Shown in pieces: positions 1 through 7,831 of a stretch of DNA of 11,048 nucleotides. Below the pieces are notes generated by a model. It did not search any database and was not told where the DNA came from. It saw only the letters and a program-made list of their open reading frames with translations. This DNA is from Fidelibacterota bacterium. GTDB lineage: Bacteria; Fidelibacterota; Fidelibacteria; Fidelibacterales; Fidelibacteraceae. Position 1 is the first letter of the stretch; the number at the start of each line of letters is the position of its first letter. The position numbers and the translations under genes were made by a program. The stretch covers positions 1 through 11,048 of the forward strand of contig JAOZRH010000059.1 of NCBI GenBank assembly GCA_029931905.1. Reading direction: 5' to 3'.

Positions 1-53
1 ATATTTAAATTCTCTTCTTGGTGTCCTTTGTGACCCCTTTGTGTTCTTTGTGG
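1..53 (+). repeat. Interspersed repeat, copy A (9-nt phased)
   Basis: This copy matches positions 130-182 at 48 of 53 bases, so the two form a direct repeat at a spacing of 129 bp. Internally it is built of degenerate nonamers: TTGGTGTCC, TTTGTGACC, then after two bases TTTGTGTTC and TTTGTGGCC. The copy may extend beyond the left edge of the window. No convincing gene lies in positions 1-193. The reading frames there are low-complexity and run through the repeats. Confidence 0.85.
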
Positions 54-83
54 CCAATTATCTTCTGTCATATTATTTTTTTT

Positions 84-114
84 ACCACTCTAAGCACACG
101 AAGAATTCACAAAC
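84..114 (-). repeat. Degenerate inverted copy of the interspersed repeat
   Basis: Read on the minus strand, this stretch gives TTTGTGAAT, TTCGTGTGC and TTAGAGTGG with two extra bases between the first two. It follows the same nonamer pattern as the copies at 1-53 and 130-182 but in the opposite orientation. It lies between those two copies, so the left end of the window is a direct-inverted-direct arrangement that could fold into imperfect hairpins. The similarity is loose and was judged by eye. Confidence 0.5.
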
Positions 115-129
115 TGATGATATTAAAAA

Positions 130-182
130 ATATTTAAATTGTCTTCTTAGTGGCCTTTGCGACCCCTTTGTGTCCTTTGTGG
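130..182 (+). repeat. Interspersed repeat, copy B (9-nt phased)
   Basis: This is the second direct copy, with 48 of 53 bases identical to positions 1-53. It ends 11 bp from the pruA stop codon (minus strand, 194-196), so it lies immediately downstream of pruA. There is no GC-rich stem with a U-tract here, so it does not look like an ordinary intrinsic terminator for pruA. Its effect on the transcript end is unknown. Confidence 0.85.
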
Positions 183-193
183 TTAACTCCTTT

Positions 194-1828
194 TTATTTT
201 TCTTCCATAAATGGATATCTATAATCTTTTGGTGGATTAAATGTTTCTTTTACCGTTCGCATTGAAACCCATCGCATAAGATTAGAAGGTGAACCAGCTT
301 TGTCGTTTGTTCCAGATGCACGAGCACCACCAAATGGTTGTTGTCCAACTACGGCTCCTGTTGGTTTATCATTGATATAAAAATTTCCGGCGGCATGAGT
401 TAGAATATCTTTTCCAAGTTCCAGAGCTTCTCTATCTTTTGAAAAAATCGCACCAGTCAATGCATAAGGACTTGTTTCATCGCATATGTGTAACATCTCT
501 TCATATTTGTTTTCATCATAAACATGAATTGTCACAACAGGTCCGAATATTTCTTCTTCCATTGTTTTAAATTTTGGATTTGTTGTTACAATTGTTGTTG
601 GTTCAATGAAGTAACCTTTCGAATTATCGTAATTTCCACCAGTGATTATTTTCGCTTCGTCATGTTTTTTCGCATAGTCAATATATTCTGTAATACTTTC
701 AAATGCTGGAGCATCTATAACCGCAGTCATAAAATTTGTAAAATCATCTACATCGCCCATTTTAATTGTTTTGACTTCTTTTACATACTTTTCTTCAAAT
801 TCTTTCCAAATATTTGATGGTATGTAAATTCGAGAAGCAGCAGAACATTTTTGTCCTTGATATTCAAAAGCACCGCGAATTACAGCAGTTACTAAAGCAT
901 CAACATCTGCCGATTTGTGTGCAAAAATAAAATCTTTTCCACCTGTTTCGCCAACAATTCTTGGATATGAACGATATTTTGAAATATTATTACCAACAGT
1001 TTTCCACATATTTTGAAATACAGCAGTTGACCCTGTAAAATGAATTCCAGCTAACAATTCACTATCCATAATCATTTTACCAATTTTTGATCCGCGTCCA
1101 GGAATGAAATTTATTACACCATCAGGTAAACCAGCTTCTTTAAATAATTGCATGGTAAAATATGCTGAATAGACAGAACTTGAGGCAGGTTTCCATAAAG
1201 CAACATTTCCCATCAATGCTGGAGCAGTTGGCAAATTTCCAGCAATAGAAGTAAAATTAAATGGAGTAACTGCAAAAACAAACCCCTCTAATGGGCGATA
1301 TTCTAAACTATTCCACATTCCATCAGGGCTATATTTTGGTTGAGTTTGATAAATTTCTGTTAAATATTCTGCGTTGAAATTAAAAAAGTCTATCATCTCT
1401 ACAGCCGCATCAATTTCTGCTTGAAATACTGTTTTACTTTGTGATAACATTGTTGACGCATTAAGTAAATCTCTATATGGACCAGCGAGAAGAACAGCCA
1501 TTTTTTTAAAAATTGCTACTCGAGATTTCCAGTGCATTTTTGACCATTTTTTCCAAGCTTTTTGTGATTCTTTAATTGCAAGTTGAACCTCTTTTTCACC
1601 TGCTTTATGATAAGTAGCAAGAATATGTTTATGATCATGTGGAATTCGACATTCTCCCATATTTCCTGTTTTAATCTCTTTTCCACCAATAATTAAAGGG
1701 ATTTCAATTTGTTTATTCTTTAGTTCTTTCAATTTTGCTTTTAAAGATTTTTTCTCCAAGCTTCCAATAGAATATGATTTAATTGCTTCGTTTTCTGCTT
1801 TTGCCACCTTATAGATTGCATTTGACAT
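194..1828 (-). CDS. pruA: L-glutamate gamma-semialdehyde dehydrogenase (1-pyrroline-5-carboxylate dehydrogenase)
   Basis: This cytoplasmic aldehyde dehydrogenase oxidises glutamate semialdehyde (in equilibrium with pyrroline-5-carboxylate) to glutamate using NAD+, the second step of proline catabolism. The 544-residue length fits the stand-alone ALDH4A1-like branch rather than the long PutA fusion. Visible family motifs are FNFTSIAGNLP and ALMGNVALWKP (substrate and cofactor region), HFTGSTAVF, ETGGKDF with the general-base Glu at about residue 294, and GQKCSAASR with the catalytic Cys at about residue 328. The GPVV and QQPFGGARASGTNDKAG motifs lie near the C-terminus. The start is supported by GGAGG six bases upstream of the ATG (1835-1839). 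No proline dehydrogenase (putA/prodh) gene lies next to it. The upstream hsp20 gene on the same strand is separated by a terminator, so pruA probably has its own promoter in 1829-1909. I saw no clear promoter match there. The downstream side is repeat sequence. Confidence 0.96.
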   Translation of the reverse strand: MSNAIYKVAKAENEAIKSYSIGSLEKKSLKAKLKELKNKQIEIPLIIGGKEIKTGNMGECRIPHDHKHILATYHKAGEKEVQLAIKESQKAWKKWSKMHWKSRVAIFKKMAVLLAGPYRDLLNASTMLSQSKTVFQAEIDAAVEMIDFFNFNAEYLTEIYQTQPKYSPDGMWNSLEYRPLEGFVFAVTPFNFTSIAGNLPTAPALMGNVALWKPASSSVYSAYFTMQLFKEAGLPDGVINFIPGRGSKIGKMIMDSELLAGIHFTGSTAVFQNMWKTVGNNISKYRSYPRIVGETGGKDFIFAHKSADVDALVTAVIRGAFEYQGQKCSAASRIYIPSNIWKEFEEKYVKEVKTIKMGDVDDFTNFMTAVIDAPAFESITEYIDYAKKHDEAKIITGGNYDNSKGYFIEPTTIVTTNPKFKTMEEEIFGPVVTIHVYDENKYEEMLHICDETSPYALTGAIFSKDREALELGKDILTHAAGNFYINDKPTGAVVGQQPFGGARASGTNDKAGSPSNLMRWVSMRTVKETFNPPKDYRYPFMEEK

Positions 1829-1899
1829 ATAATACCTCCATTATTTATTAATGCTGTAATTTATGAATATTATCGTATATATACAACCTAAATATTAAC

Positions 1900-1932
1900 A
1901 TAAAATAAACAAGGGAGCATTACACTCCCTTG
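1900..1932 (-). terminator. Intrinsic terminator of hsp20
   Basis: Arms CAAGGGAG (1910-1917) and CTCCCTTG (1925-1932) pair perfectly over 8 bp around a 7-nt loop. On the minus strand the hairpin is followed by TTTATTTTA, a T-rich tail. It begins about 22 bp after the hsp20 stop codon and lies about 80 bp upstream of the pruA start. It therefore separates the two minus-strand genes into different transcripts. Confidence 0.85.
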
Positions 1933-1954
1933 AAAATCAGTTGTTAATTTTTTA

Positions 1955-2368
1955 CTAATGAATAGCAATTTTCTTTGCTTTTGCCTTCTCTGATTTTGGA
2001 ATAACTATATTCAACATTCCATCATTCCATTTTGCTTCAATTTTTTCAGAATCAATGTGTGAAGGTAATTCAAAACTTCGTGTAAAACTTCCAAAGCTGA
2101 TTTCATTGATGTGATAACGAGATGATTCTTCTTTCTTTTCGGATTTTTTTTCACCAGAGACGGTTAATATGTTATCTTCAAATAAAATATTAATGTCGTC
2201 TTTTTTTACTCCTGGAGCTTCAACTTCCAATTTATATTCGTTGTCTGTCTCCAATAAATTCATTCTTGGTGAATAATTTTGTCCCCAGTTGTCTTGAAAA
2301 GCTCCGAAAAAATCGTTTAAATTGTTTGGAAATATTTCGTTACCTTGTCTTTTTGTTAAATGTCTCAT
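1955..2368 (-). CDS. Hsp20/alpha-crystallin family small heat-shock protein
   Basis: Small heat-shock proteins are ATP-independent holdases that form oligomers and keep unfolding proteins soluble for DnaK/ClpB. At 137 residues this one is typical of the bacterial IbpA/HspA class. The N-terminal arm (about 1-35) begins MRHLTKRQGNEIF and is followed by an alpha-crystallin domain. Domain landmarks are LEVEAPGVKKDDI, ILTVSGEKK, the FGSFTRSFELP strand, and the closing signature AKWNDGMLNIVIPK (the A-x-x-x-G-x-L-x-I-x-x-P-K pattern). The short Lys-rich tail ends KKIAIH, whose IAI is an IxI-like motif that in this family docks neighbouring subunits. An AAGGAG site lies six bases before the ATG (2375-2380). 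The gene is monocistronic, with a strong terminator downstream. Upstream lies a sigma-54-like element, and no CIRCE operator was seen. Confidence 0.96.
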   Translation of the reverse strand: MRHLTKRQGNEIFPNNLNDFFGAFQDNWGQNYSPRMNLLETDNEYKLEVEAPGVKKDDINILFEDNILTVSGEKKSEKKEESSRYHINEISFGSFTRSFELPSHIDSEKIEAKWNDGMLNIVIPKSEKAKAKKIAIH

Positions 2369-2416
2369 TTTTTTCTCCTTTTTTTTATTTCAAATTTCAA
2401 TTTCGTTAATAAGTGG

Positions 2417-2432
2417 TGCATATTTTGTGCCA
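2417..2432 (-). promoter_or_regulatory. Candidate sigma-54 (-24/-12) promoter for hsp20
   Basis: The minus strand reads TGGCAC, then AAAAT, then ATGCA, preceded by T. Against the sigma-54 consensus TGGCAC-N5-TTGCA this preserves the whole -24 half, the invariant GG and GC dinucleotides and their exact 10-nt separation. The mismatch is one T of the -12 half. The -12 GC lies about 50 bp before the hsp20 ATG, which predicts a leader of roughly 38 nt ending in the Shine-Dalgarno site. A match this close is notable in such AT-rich DNA. RpoN itself is not in the window, so use of the site is inferred. Confidence 0.5.
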
Positions 2433-2449
2433 AAGTAAAATATGTGCAA

Positions 2450-2503
2450 TATTGGCATAAACATTAAATATATTGAGACATAATGAAAATAATTCTGCCA
2501 ATA
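2450..2503. promoter_or_regulatory. Inverted repeat upstream of hsp20, possible activator site
   Basis: TATTGGCA at 2450-2457 and TGCCAATA at 2496-2503 are perfect 8-bp inverted arms separated by 38 bp. They lie about 45-100 bp upstream of the start point predicted from the sigma-54-like element, where enhancer-binding activators of that class commonly bind. A third TGCCAA (2428-2433) is part of the -24 element itself. The arms are also upstream of the divergent beta-helix gene, so they could serve either gene or neither. Confidence 0.3.
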
Positions 2504-2587
2504 CGACAATTAAATTAATTAATAGCAGATTTTTTTTGAGATAATGATAAACATTTATTTAAATTTTCAAAGTTGAAAAAAAATATG

Positions 2588-2595
2588 TATATTTG
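2588..2595 (+). promoter_or_regulatory. Possible Bacteroidota-type -7 box for the beta-helix gene
   Basis: TATATTTG exactly matches the TAnnTTTG -7 element used by the primary sigma factor of Bacteroidota. It lies 43 bp before the ATG of the beta-helix gene. A TTG at 2573-2575 is too close (12 bp) to be the usual -33 partner, so the match is partial and the region is AT-rich enough for chance hits. Confidence 0.25.
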
Positions 2596-2638
2596 ATAAA
2601 GAAAAATGTTTGATTTAAATGAATGAAAAAGAGATAAA

Positions 2639-5365
2639 ATGAAAAAAAATATATTATTATTAATGATTTTCGCAATGTCGGCTTTTGGAAATGTGGTTTA
2701 TGTTCCAGATAGTATTTCAACAATTCAGCAGGCGATAAATTTTGTAAACACAAATGATACAATTATTGTAAAAAATGGAACTTATAAAGAAAATATAGAT
2801 TTTGACGGAAAAAATCTTACACTTGCTTCGCAATATTTTATTAATGGAAATGAGAGTCATATTACAAATACGATAATTTCTGGAAATGATAGCGGTAGTG
2901 TAGTTATTTATGATGGTGGCGAGGATTCGACTTCGATATTAATGGGAATTATAATAAAAAATGGAAAAGCAAATTCGACAACAAATTTCAATGGTGGTGG
3001 AATTTATTGCAAAAACTCTAATCCAAATTTGTCGCATTTGATAATTGAAAATAATGTTGCCGATAGTTGTGGTGGTGGAATTTATTTTAACAATTCAGAT
3101 GCAATTTGTGAAAATATTACACTTGGAAACGATACTGCTAAAATATTCGGTGGCGCAATTTACTTAAAAAATTCGACTCAAGATATGAATGAAATAACAA
3201 TTCTAAATAATTCAGCAGAAAAAAATGGAGCTGGTTTTTATATTGAAAATTCAAATTTAGTTTTGGCGAGAAGTATTATTTCAGAAAATAATTCAACAAA
3301 TTCTGGTGGGGGATTTTTTATTAATAATTCCTCTTGTGAATTTGAGAATTGTTTGATAACTGATAATCAGATAATTAGCGGTGATGGTTCAGCAATTAAT
3401 AGTAATAATTCTTCGATAGAAATCACTAATAATACGATCGCAAATAATGAATTATTTTTAAATACGACAAAATTTATTTGTAAAAATTCAATAATTTGGG
3501 ATTCGATTTATGCTGAAAATGATTCTGTTACTATTACATATTCTGATGTGATTGGTGGATGGAGTGGCGAAGGAAACCTGAATATTTTACCATATTTTAT
3601 AGCTGCTGATAGTAGCGATTATCATCTTTCAGATTATTCTTATTGTATTGGAATGGGAACAAATGATATTTCTTTTGGAGAGGATATTGAGGGGAATGTC
3701 AGACCAAATCCTACAGGTTCTTATGTTGATATTGGAGCTTATGAAAATAGTAGAAAAGCACCAATTAATAGTGAAAACATTTATCATATTTCACTTGATG
3801 GGAACGAAATAAATGGAAATGGTTCTATAGATCGACCTTTTTCACAAATTCAATCTGGTATAAATAACGCAATTGAAAGTGATACAATTTTAATTGCTCC
3901 CGGAATTTATTCAGAAGGTATAAGTGTAGATAAAGCACTGTGTATTGGTTCACATATTCTAATTACGGGCGATTCTACTTATATTGATAGCACGATAATA
4001 TCGGTTGATTCATCATTAAATAAAAGTGTAATACAAATAGAAAATACTGGTGCAAAAAATGTAATTATTAATGGATTAACTTTGAAAAACGGAAAAGGAA
4101 CATATAAATATCCCGACTATCGTGGAGGTGGAATTTTCTGTTATAATACAAAAGTGCAGTTAAAAAATTTGGTTATTAGTGATTGTTCCGCTGAATATGG
4201 AGCTGGTATAGATTTTATTAATTCTGAAGCAATTTTGAATGATGTTGTTATTTCCTCAAATTCTACGGATAAATTTGGTGGAGGAATTTCAAGTTCAAAT
4301 TCGAAATTGTATTTATTTGATGTTGATATTGTGAACAATTTAGCTAGTGGAGGTGGTGGAATTTATTCATTTAACAATAGCATTTTAAATTTACAGAATG
4401 TTAATATTTGGGAAAATTCGGCAACAAAAAATGCAACACTTTCACCAAATTTGCAAACATTGTATAAAACAAAATCGCCAAAATCTATTTCAAATTATGG
4501 AGGTGGAATTCATTGTTCAGAAACAGAAATGTTTTTACAAAATACAATAATTGCTAAAAATAATTCTGATGGAAACGGTTCAGGAATAAGTTGTATAAAT
4601 CAATCTGAAATAAAAGCAATAAATACGACTTTTTATGGAAATAGTTCTGATGCAAATGGCGGTGCTTTCTATTTGGATTGGGATTCGGAAGTTGTTGTTG
4701 CTAATTCTATTTTATGGCAAAATTCACCGCAAGAAATTTATTTAAACGCCGATTCAATTCATATTACGAATTCTGATGTTGAGGGCGGAGAATCTGGAAT
4801 CGTTAATGCTGGTTACATAAATTGGTTAACGGGAAATATTGATTCGAATCCAAATTTTGTTGGAGTTGTAAACAATGATTATAATCTTAATGTTGGTTCG
4901 CCCTGTGAGAATATTGGAACTGCTTTTTTTGTTTTGGAAGGTGATACGATAATAAATCTATCAAGTGAAGAATATTCAGGAACGGCTCCGGGTTTAGGTG
5001 CTTTTGGTAGTAGTCCAAAAATATCAACTCCAACGGTTGACATAAAAGAAATGGCAGAAATAGCGATACCAGAAAAATTAAAATTATTTCCTGCATACCC
5101 AAATCCATTTAATCCCACTGTATCTTTACCTTATTCTATACCGAAAAATGGATTGGTAAAGATTTCTATTTATAATATTCTTGGTCAAAAAATAATTACT
5201 ATAGTCGATCAAATTGTAGAAGAAGGTTTTTATGTGGTGAGATGGAATGGAGTAAATGAAAGTGGTTTTGCAGTTGCGTCAGGAATCTATTTTGTAAATT
5301 ATCAGGTTCGATACAATTTAACTTCATCAGATTTTCTAACTCAAAAAATTCTTTTATTAAAATAG
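2639..5365 (+). CDS. Secreted right-handed beta-helix protein with type IX secretion-type C-terminal domain
   Basis: This 908-residue exported protein has an unknown ligand. Residues 1-17 or so form a signal peptide (MKKN, hydrophobic ILLLMIFAM, then SAFG). Two beta-helix modules follow. The first runs from about 20 to 370 and closes with VDIGAYE. The second opens at about 393 with GNGSIDRPFSQIQSGI, the common start of DUF1565-like helices. Rungs repeat strictly every 26 residues from residue 119 (GGGIY, GGGIY, GGAIY, GAGFY, GGGFF, DGSAI) and every 25-26 in the second module. Asn-rich turns suit stacked asparagine ladders. The last 90 residues carry YPNPFNPT at about 820 and an Ig-like FlgD/Por-type fold (SIYNILGQKI, GIYFVNYQV, ending KILLLK). 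In FCB bacteria such domains direct export or cell-surface attachment. Adhesin or polysaccharide-binding roles are possible, and no catalytic site is recognisable. The ribosome site is weak (GAG five bases upstream). mutS2 follows 13 bp downstream. Confidence 0.9.
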   Translation: MKKNILLLMIFAMSAFGNVVYVPDSISTIQQAINFVNTNDTIIVKNGTYKENIDFDGKNLTLASQYFINGNESHITNTIISGNDSGSVVIYDGGEDSTSILMGIIIKNGKANSTTNFNGGGIYCKNSNPNLSHLIIENNVADSCGGGIYFNNSDAICENITLGNDTAKIFGGAIYLKNSTQDMNEITILNNSAEKNGAGFYIENSNLVLARSIISENNSTNSGGGFFINNSSCEFENCLITDNQIISGDGSAINSNNSSIEITNNTIANNELFLNTTKFICKNSIIWDSIYAENDSVTITYSDVIGGWSGEGNLNILPYFIAADSSDYHLSDYSYCIGMGTNDISFGEDIEGNVRPNPTGSYVDIGAYENSRKAPINSENIYHISLDGNEINGNGSIDRPFSQIQSGINNAIESDTILIAPGIYSEGISVDKALCIGSHILITGDSTYIDSTIISVDSSLNKSVIQIENTGAKNVIINGLTLKNGKGTYKYPDYRGGGIFCYNTKVQLKNLVISDCSAEYGAGIDFINSEAILNDVVISSNSTDKFGGGISSSNSKLYLFDVDIVNNLASGGGGIYSFNNSILNLQNVNIWENSATKNATLSPNLQTLYKTKSPKSISNYGGGIHCSETEMFLQNTIIAKNNSDGNGSGISCINQSEIKAINTTFYGNSSDANGGAFYLDWDSEVVVANSILWQNSPQEIYLNADSIHITNSDVEGGESGIVNAGYINWLTGNIDSNPNFVGVVNNDYNLNVGSPCENIGTAFFVLEGDTIINLSSEEYSGTAPGLGAFGSSPKISTPTVDIKEMAEIAIPEKLKLFPAYPNPFNPTVSLPYSIPKNGLVKISIYNILGQKIITIVDQIVEEGFYVVRWNGVNESGFAVASGIYFVNYQVRYNLTSSDFLTQKILLLK

Positions 5366-5378
5366 GCGACAAATTTTA

Positions 5379-7733
5379 ATGAATTCAATAGAACAAAACA
5401 AAATGTATGATTTACTAGGGTTTAATAGAATAAAAGATTTGTTAACTGGATATGCCCATACAGAAAAGGCTGGGTTAATGATACAAAAATTAGAATCTTT
5501 TCATTCGATTGAGAAGGTTAAATATGAGCAAGAATTGACTTTAGAAATGCGAGATTTGATTGCGTTAGATAGTTCTTTGCCGTTGTTAAATTTTCCAACA
5601 CAAGATGAAGTAATGAGTCATATCGCAATTCTTGGAACGGCAATTAGTTTAGAGGATTTATTTTTAATTAGTGAAATTTTACATTATCAGAATCGAATAA
5701 ACAAATATTTTAAAACCAGAGAAAATAAATATTCGGGATTAAAAAAATTAGTAAAGATTAATTATTATGATTTAAGAGATGTGGAAAGTGAAATAAAATC
5801 AATTTTTACACCAGATAGAAAATTGGCAGATAATGCTTCAAAAGAATTGAAAAATATTAGAAATCAAATTAAAAGAACGAGTAATAGAATTAAAGATAAA
5901 ATACAATCTATTGCATCGAATTTAGCAAAAAATAATATTGCAGTTGAAGAACAAATTGCTTTTCGTAATAATCGACATGTTGTTCCTATCAAATCTTCAA
6001 AAAAAAATAGTGTTCAGGGAATTATTCACGATCAAAGTCATAGTGGGCAAACATTTTATATTGAACCAATTGAAATTGTGGAGTTAAATAACAAACTTGC
6101 AGAGATTGTGTCAAAAGAAAAGGAAGAAATTAAGAGAATTCTTAAAGAGAAGACAAGTTTATTGAGAGAGCATTTTCAAGAATTACATTCTGCAATATAT
6201 TTGTTGGAAGAGTTGGATTTTATTTATACAAAAGGAAGATTAGCCGTAAAATTTGAGTGTAATAAACCAATAAATAATGGTAATAAATTCATAATAAAAA
6301 ATGGAAAAAATATAGTTCTTGCACTTCATCGAGAAGTTGTTCCGTTGAATATATTTCTAAATGAAGATAAACATGGCGTAATAATAACAGGTCCAAATGC
6401 TGGAGGAAAAACTGTAACTTTAAAAACAATTGGATTGATATCTTTGATGCATTGGGCTGGATTATTGATTCCGGCAGATAGTAATAGTTCAATTCCAGAA
6501 TTTGACAAGATATTTATTGATATTGGTGATGACCAGTCAATAGATGGCGATTTGTCAACCTTTTCGGCACATATTTTGAAGTTAAAAAATATTTTAGATA
6601 ATGCCACCTCAAAAAGTTTAGTTTTGTTAGACGAATTGGGAACAGGAACAGATCCAAGAGAAGGGTCGGCATTAGCAGAAGCAATATTGATAAATTTAAT
6701 TCAGCGGAAGACACTTATTTTTGCAACAACACATCATGGAGCATTGAAAACTTTAGCTTTTCAAATACCAGAATTAGAGAATGCGAGTATGACTTTTAAC
6801 AACAAAAATCTTGAACCAACTTACGAATTTAAATTGGGAATTCCCGGAAGTAGTTATGCCTTAGAAATTGCTAAACGATATAATTTAGATGCAAGTGTAA
6901 TTAATTATGCAACAAATAATGTTGGAGAACGACAAGAAAAATTAGAAGATTTAATTATTGATTTACAGAAGAAAATTTTTAATTATGATGAGCTTAATAA
7001 AAAAAGTACTGAACGAGAAAAAAATATTAAAAAAATGGAAAAAGAAATTATTGATCATAGAAAAGAGATTAATAAAAAATTTAGAAGAGCTGAAAAAGAT
7101 GCAATAATTCATGCAAATAATCTTGTTAGCGATATGCAGAGTAAATTAGAAAAAACAATCAAATATATAGTAGCAAATAATGCGAGCAAAGATTCAATCA
7201 GGGAAGCAAAAAATTCATTTCAAAAAGTAAAAAATAAAATTACCGAAAAAGAAGAAAAAATAGAGAGGAAAAAAAGAACCATATTTAAGTGGTCAGATAT
7301 TAGCATTGGCAAAAAGGTTTACATTGCTTCGCTTGATTCTAATGGCACAATTTTAGAGATAAATCGGAAGAATAAAAAAATCTGGGTTGATGTTAATGGT
7401 TCGAGAATGAGATTGAATTTAGATTGGCTCTCGCCGAAAGTAAATAAAAAACAGAAAATTATGACTTCGTTTAAAAAAACAACAGACAACATGTCGTTTC
7501 GTATTGATTTAAGGGGAAAAAGAGGAAATGAGGCGATGGCTGAAGTTGAAAAATTTATAGATAATGCTGTTGTAAATGAAATATTTAATGTAGAAATTTT
7601 ACATGGAAAAGGATATGGAATTTTGAAACAATTAATAAATGAATTTCTAACTAATGATAAACGAGTAAAGAATTTCAAAGATGCGCCATTAGAATCTGGT
7701 GGTGCTGGAATTACTTGGGTAGAACTTTTATAA
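5379..7733 (+). CDS. mutS2: MutS2 ATPase with C-terminal Smr endonuclease domain
   Basis: At 784 residues this is the usual length for MutS2, a soluble DNA- and ribosome-associated ATPase that lacks the mismatch-recognition domain of MutS. In several bacteria it suppresses homologous recombination, and in Bacillus subtilis it rescues collided ribosomes. The N-terminal core and lever helices span about 1-320. They are followed by Walker A GPNAGGKT at 338-345, the MutS signature STFSAHILKL, Walker B LVLLDELGTGTDPREGSAL with Asp-Glu at about 418-419, and the TTHH switch. Residues of about 510-640 form a charged Lys/Glu coiled coil. The Smr domain covers about 707-784 with IDLRG at 709 and HGKG at 742, so the nuclease motifs look intact. 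No good Shine-Dalgarno precedes the ATG. With a 13-bp gap after the beta-helix gene, translational coupling or readthrough is plausible. A later ATG at codon 9 is a possible alternative start. Confidence 0.96.
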   Translation: MNSIEQNKMYDLLGFNRIKDLLTGYAHTEKAGLMIQKLESFHSIEKVKYEQELTLEMRDLIALDSSLPLLNFPTQDEVMSHIAILGTAISLEDLFLISEILHYQNRINKYFKTRENKYSGLKKLVKINYYDLRDVESEIKSIFTPDRKLADNASKELKNIRNQIKRTSNRIKDKIQSIASNLAKNNIAVEEQIAFRNNRHVVPIKSSKKNSVQGIIHDQSHSGQTFYIEPIEIVELNNKLAEIVSKEKEEIKRILKEKTSLLREHFQELHSAIYLLEELDFIYTKGRLAVKFECNKPINNGNKFIIKNGKNIVLALHREVVPLNIFLNEDKHGVIITGPNAGGKTVTLKTIGLISLMHWAGLLIPADSNSSIPEFDKIFIDIGDDQSIDGDLSTFSAHILKLKNILDNATSKSLVLLDELGTGTDPREGSALAEAILINLIQRKTLIFATTHHGALKTLAFQIPELENASMTFNNKNLEPTYEFKLGIPGSSYALEIAKRYNLDASVINYATNNVGERQEKLEDLIIDLQKKIFNYDELNKKSTEREKNIKKMEKEIIDHRKEINKKFRRAEKDAIIHANNLVSDMQSKLEKTIKYIVANNASKDSIREAKNSFQKVKNKITEKEEKIERKKRTIFKWSDISIGKKVYIASLDSNGTILEINRKNKKIWVDVNGSRMRLNLDWLSPKVNKKQKIMTSFKKTTDNMSFRIDLRGKRGNEAMAEVEKFIDNAVVNEIFNVEILHGKGYGILKQLINEFLTNDKRVKNFKDAPLESGGAGITWVELL

Positions 7734-7814
7734 GTGATAAGTGATAAGTGAAATGGGAAATGGGAAATGGGAAAAGTGAAATGTAATAAGTGAAAAGTGA
7801 AATGGGAAATGGGA
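7731..7814 (+). repeat. Heptanucleotide tandem array of 12 units
   Basis: Twelve consecutive 7-nt units run without a single indel. In order they are TAAGTGA three times, AATGGGA three times, AAAGTGA, AATGTAA, TAAGTGA, AAAGTGA, and AATGGGA twice. The first unit's TAA is the mutS2 stop codon, so the array starts exactly at the end of the gene. The strand is almost entirely purine apart from T. It lies in the 139-bp gap between convergent mutS2 and purH. Reading frames through it on the minus strand (His/Phe-rich) are artefacts of the repeat. Confidence 0.9.
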
Positions 7815-7831
7815 GGATTAACCATAATAAG

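Noticed and set aside
41..265. Plus-strand open frame of 74 codons at the left end
   Set aside because: It is Phe/Tyr-rich low-complexity sequence through the repeats and into pruA antisense, with no recognisable family.
2369..2638. CIRCE/HrcA operator for hsp20
   Set aside because: No TTAGCACTC-N9-GAGTGCTAA-like palindrome is present in the intergenic region.
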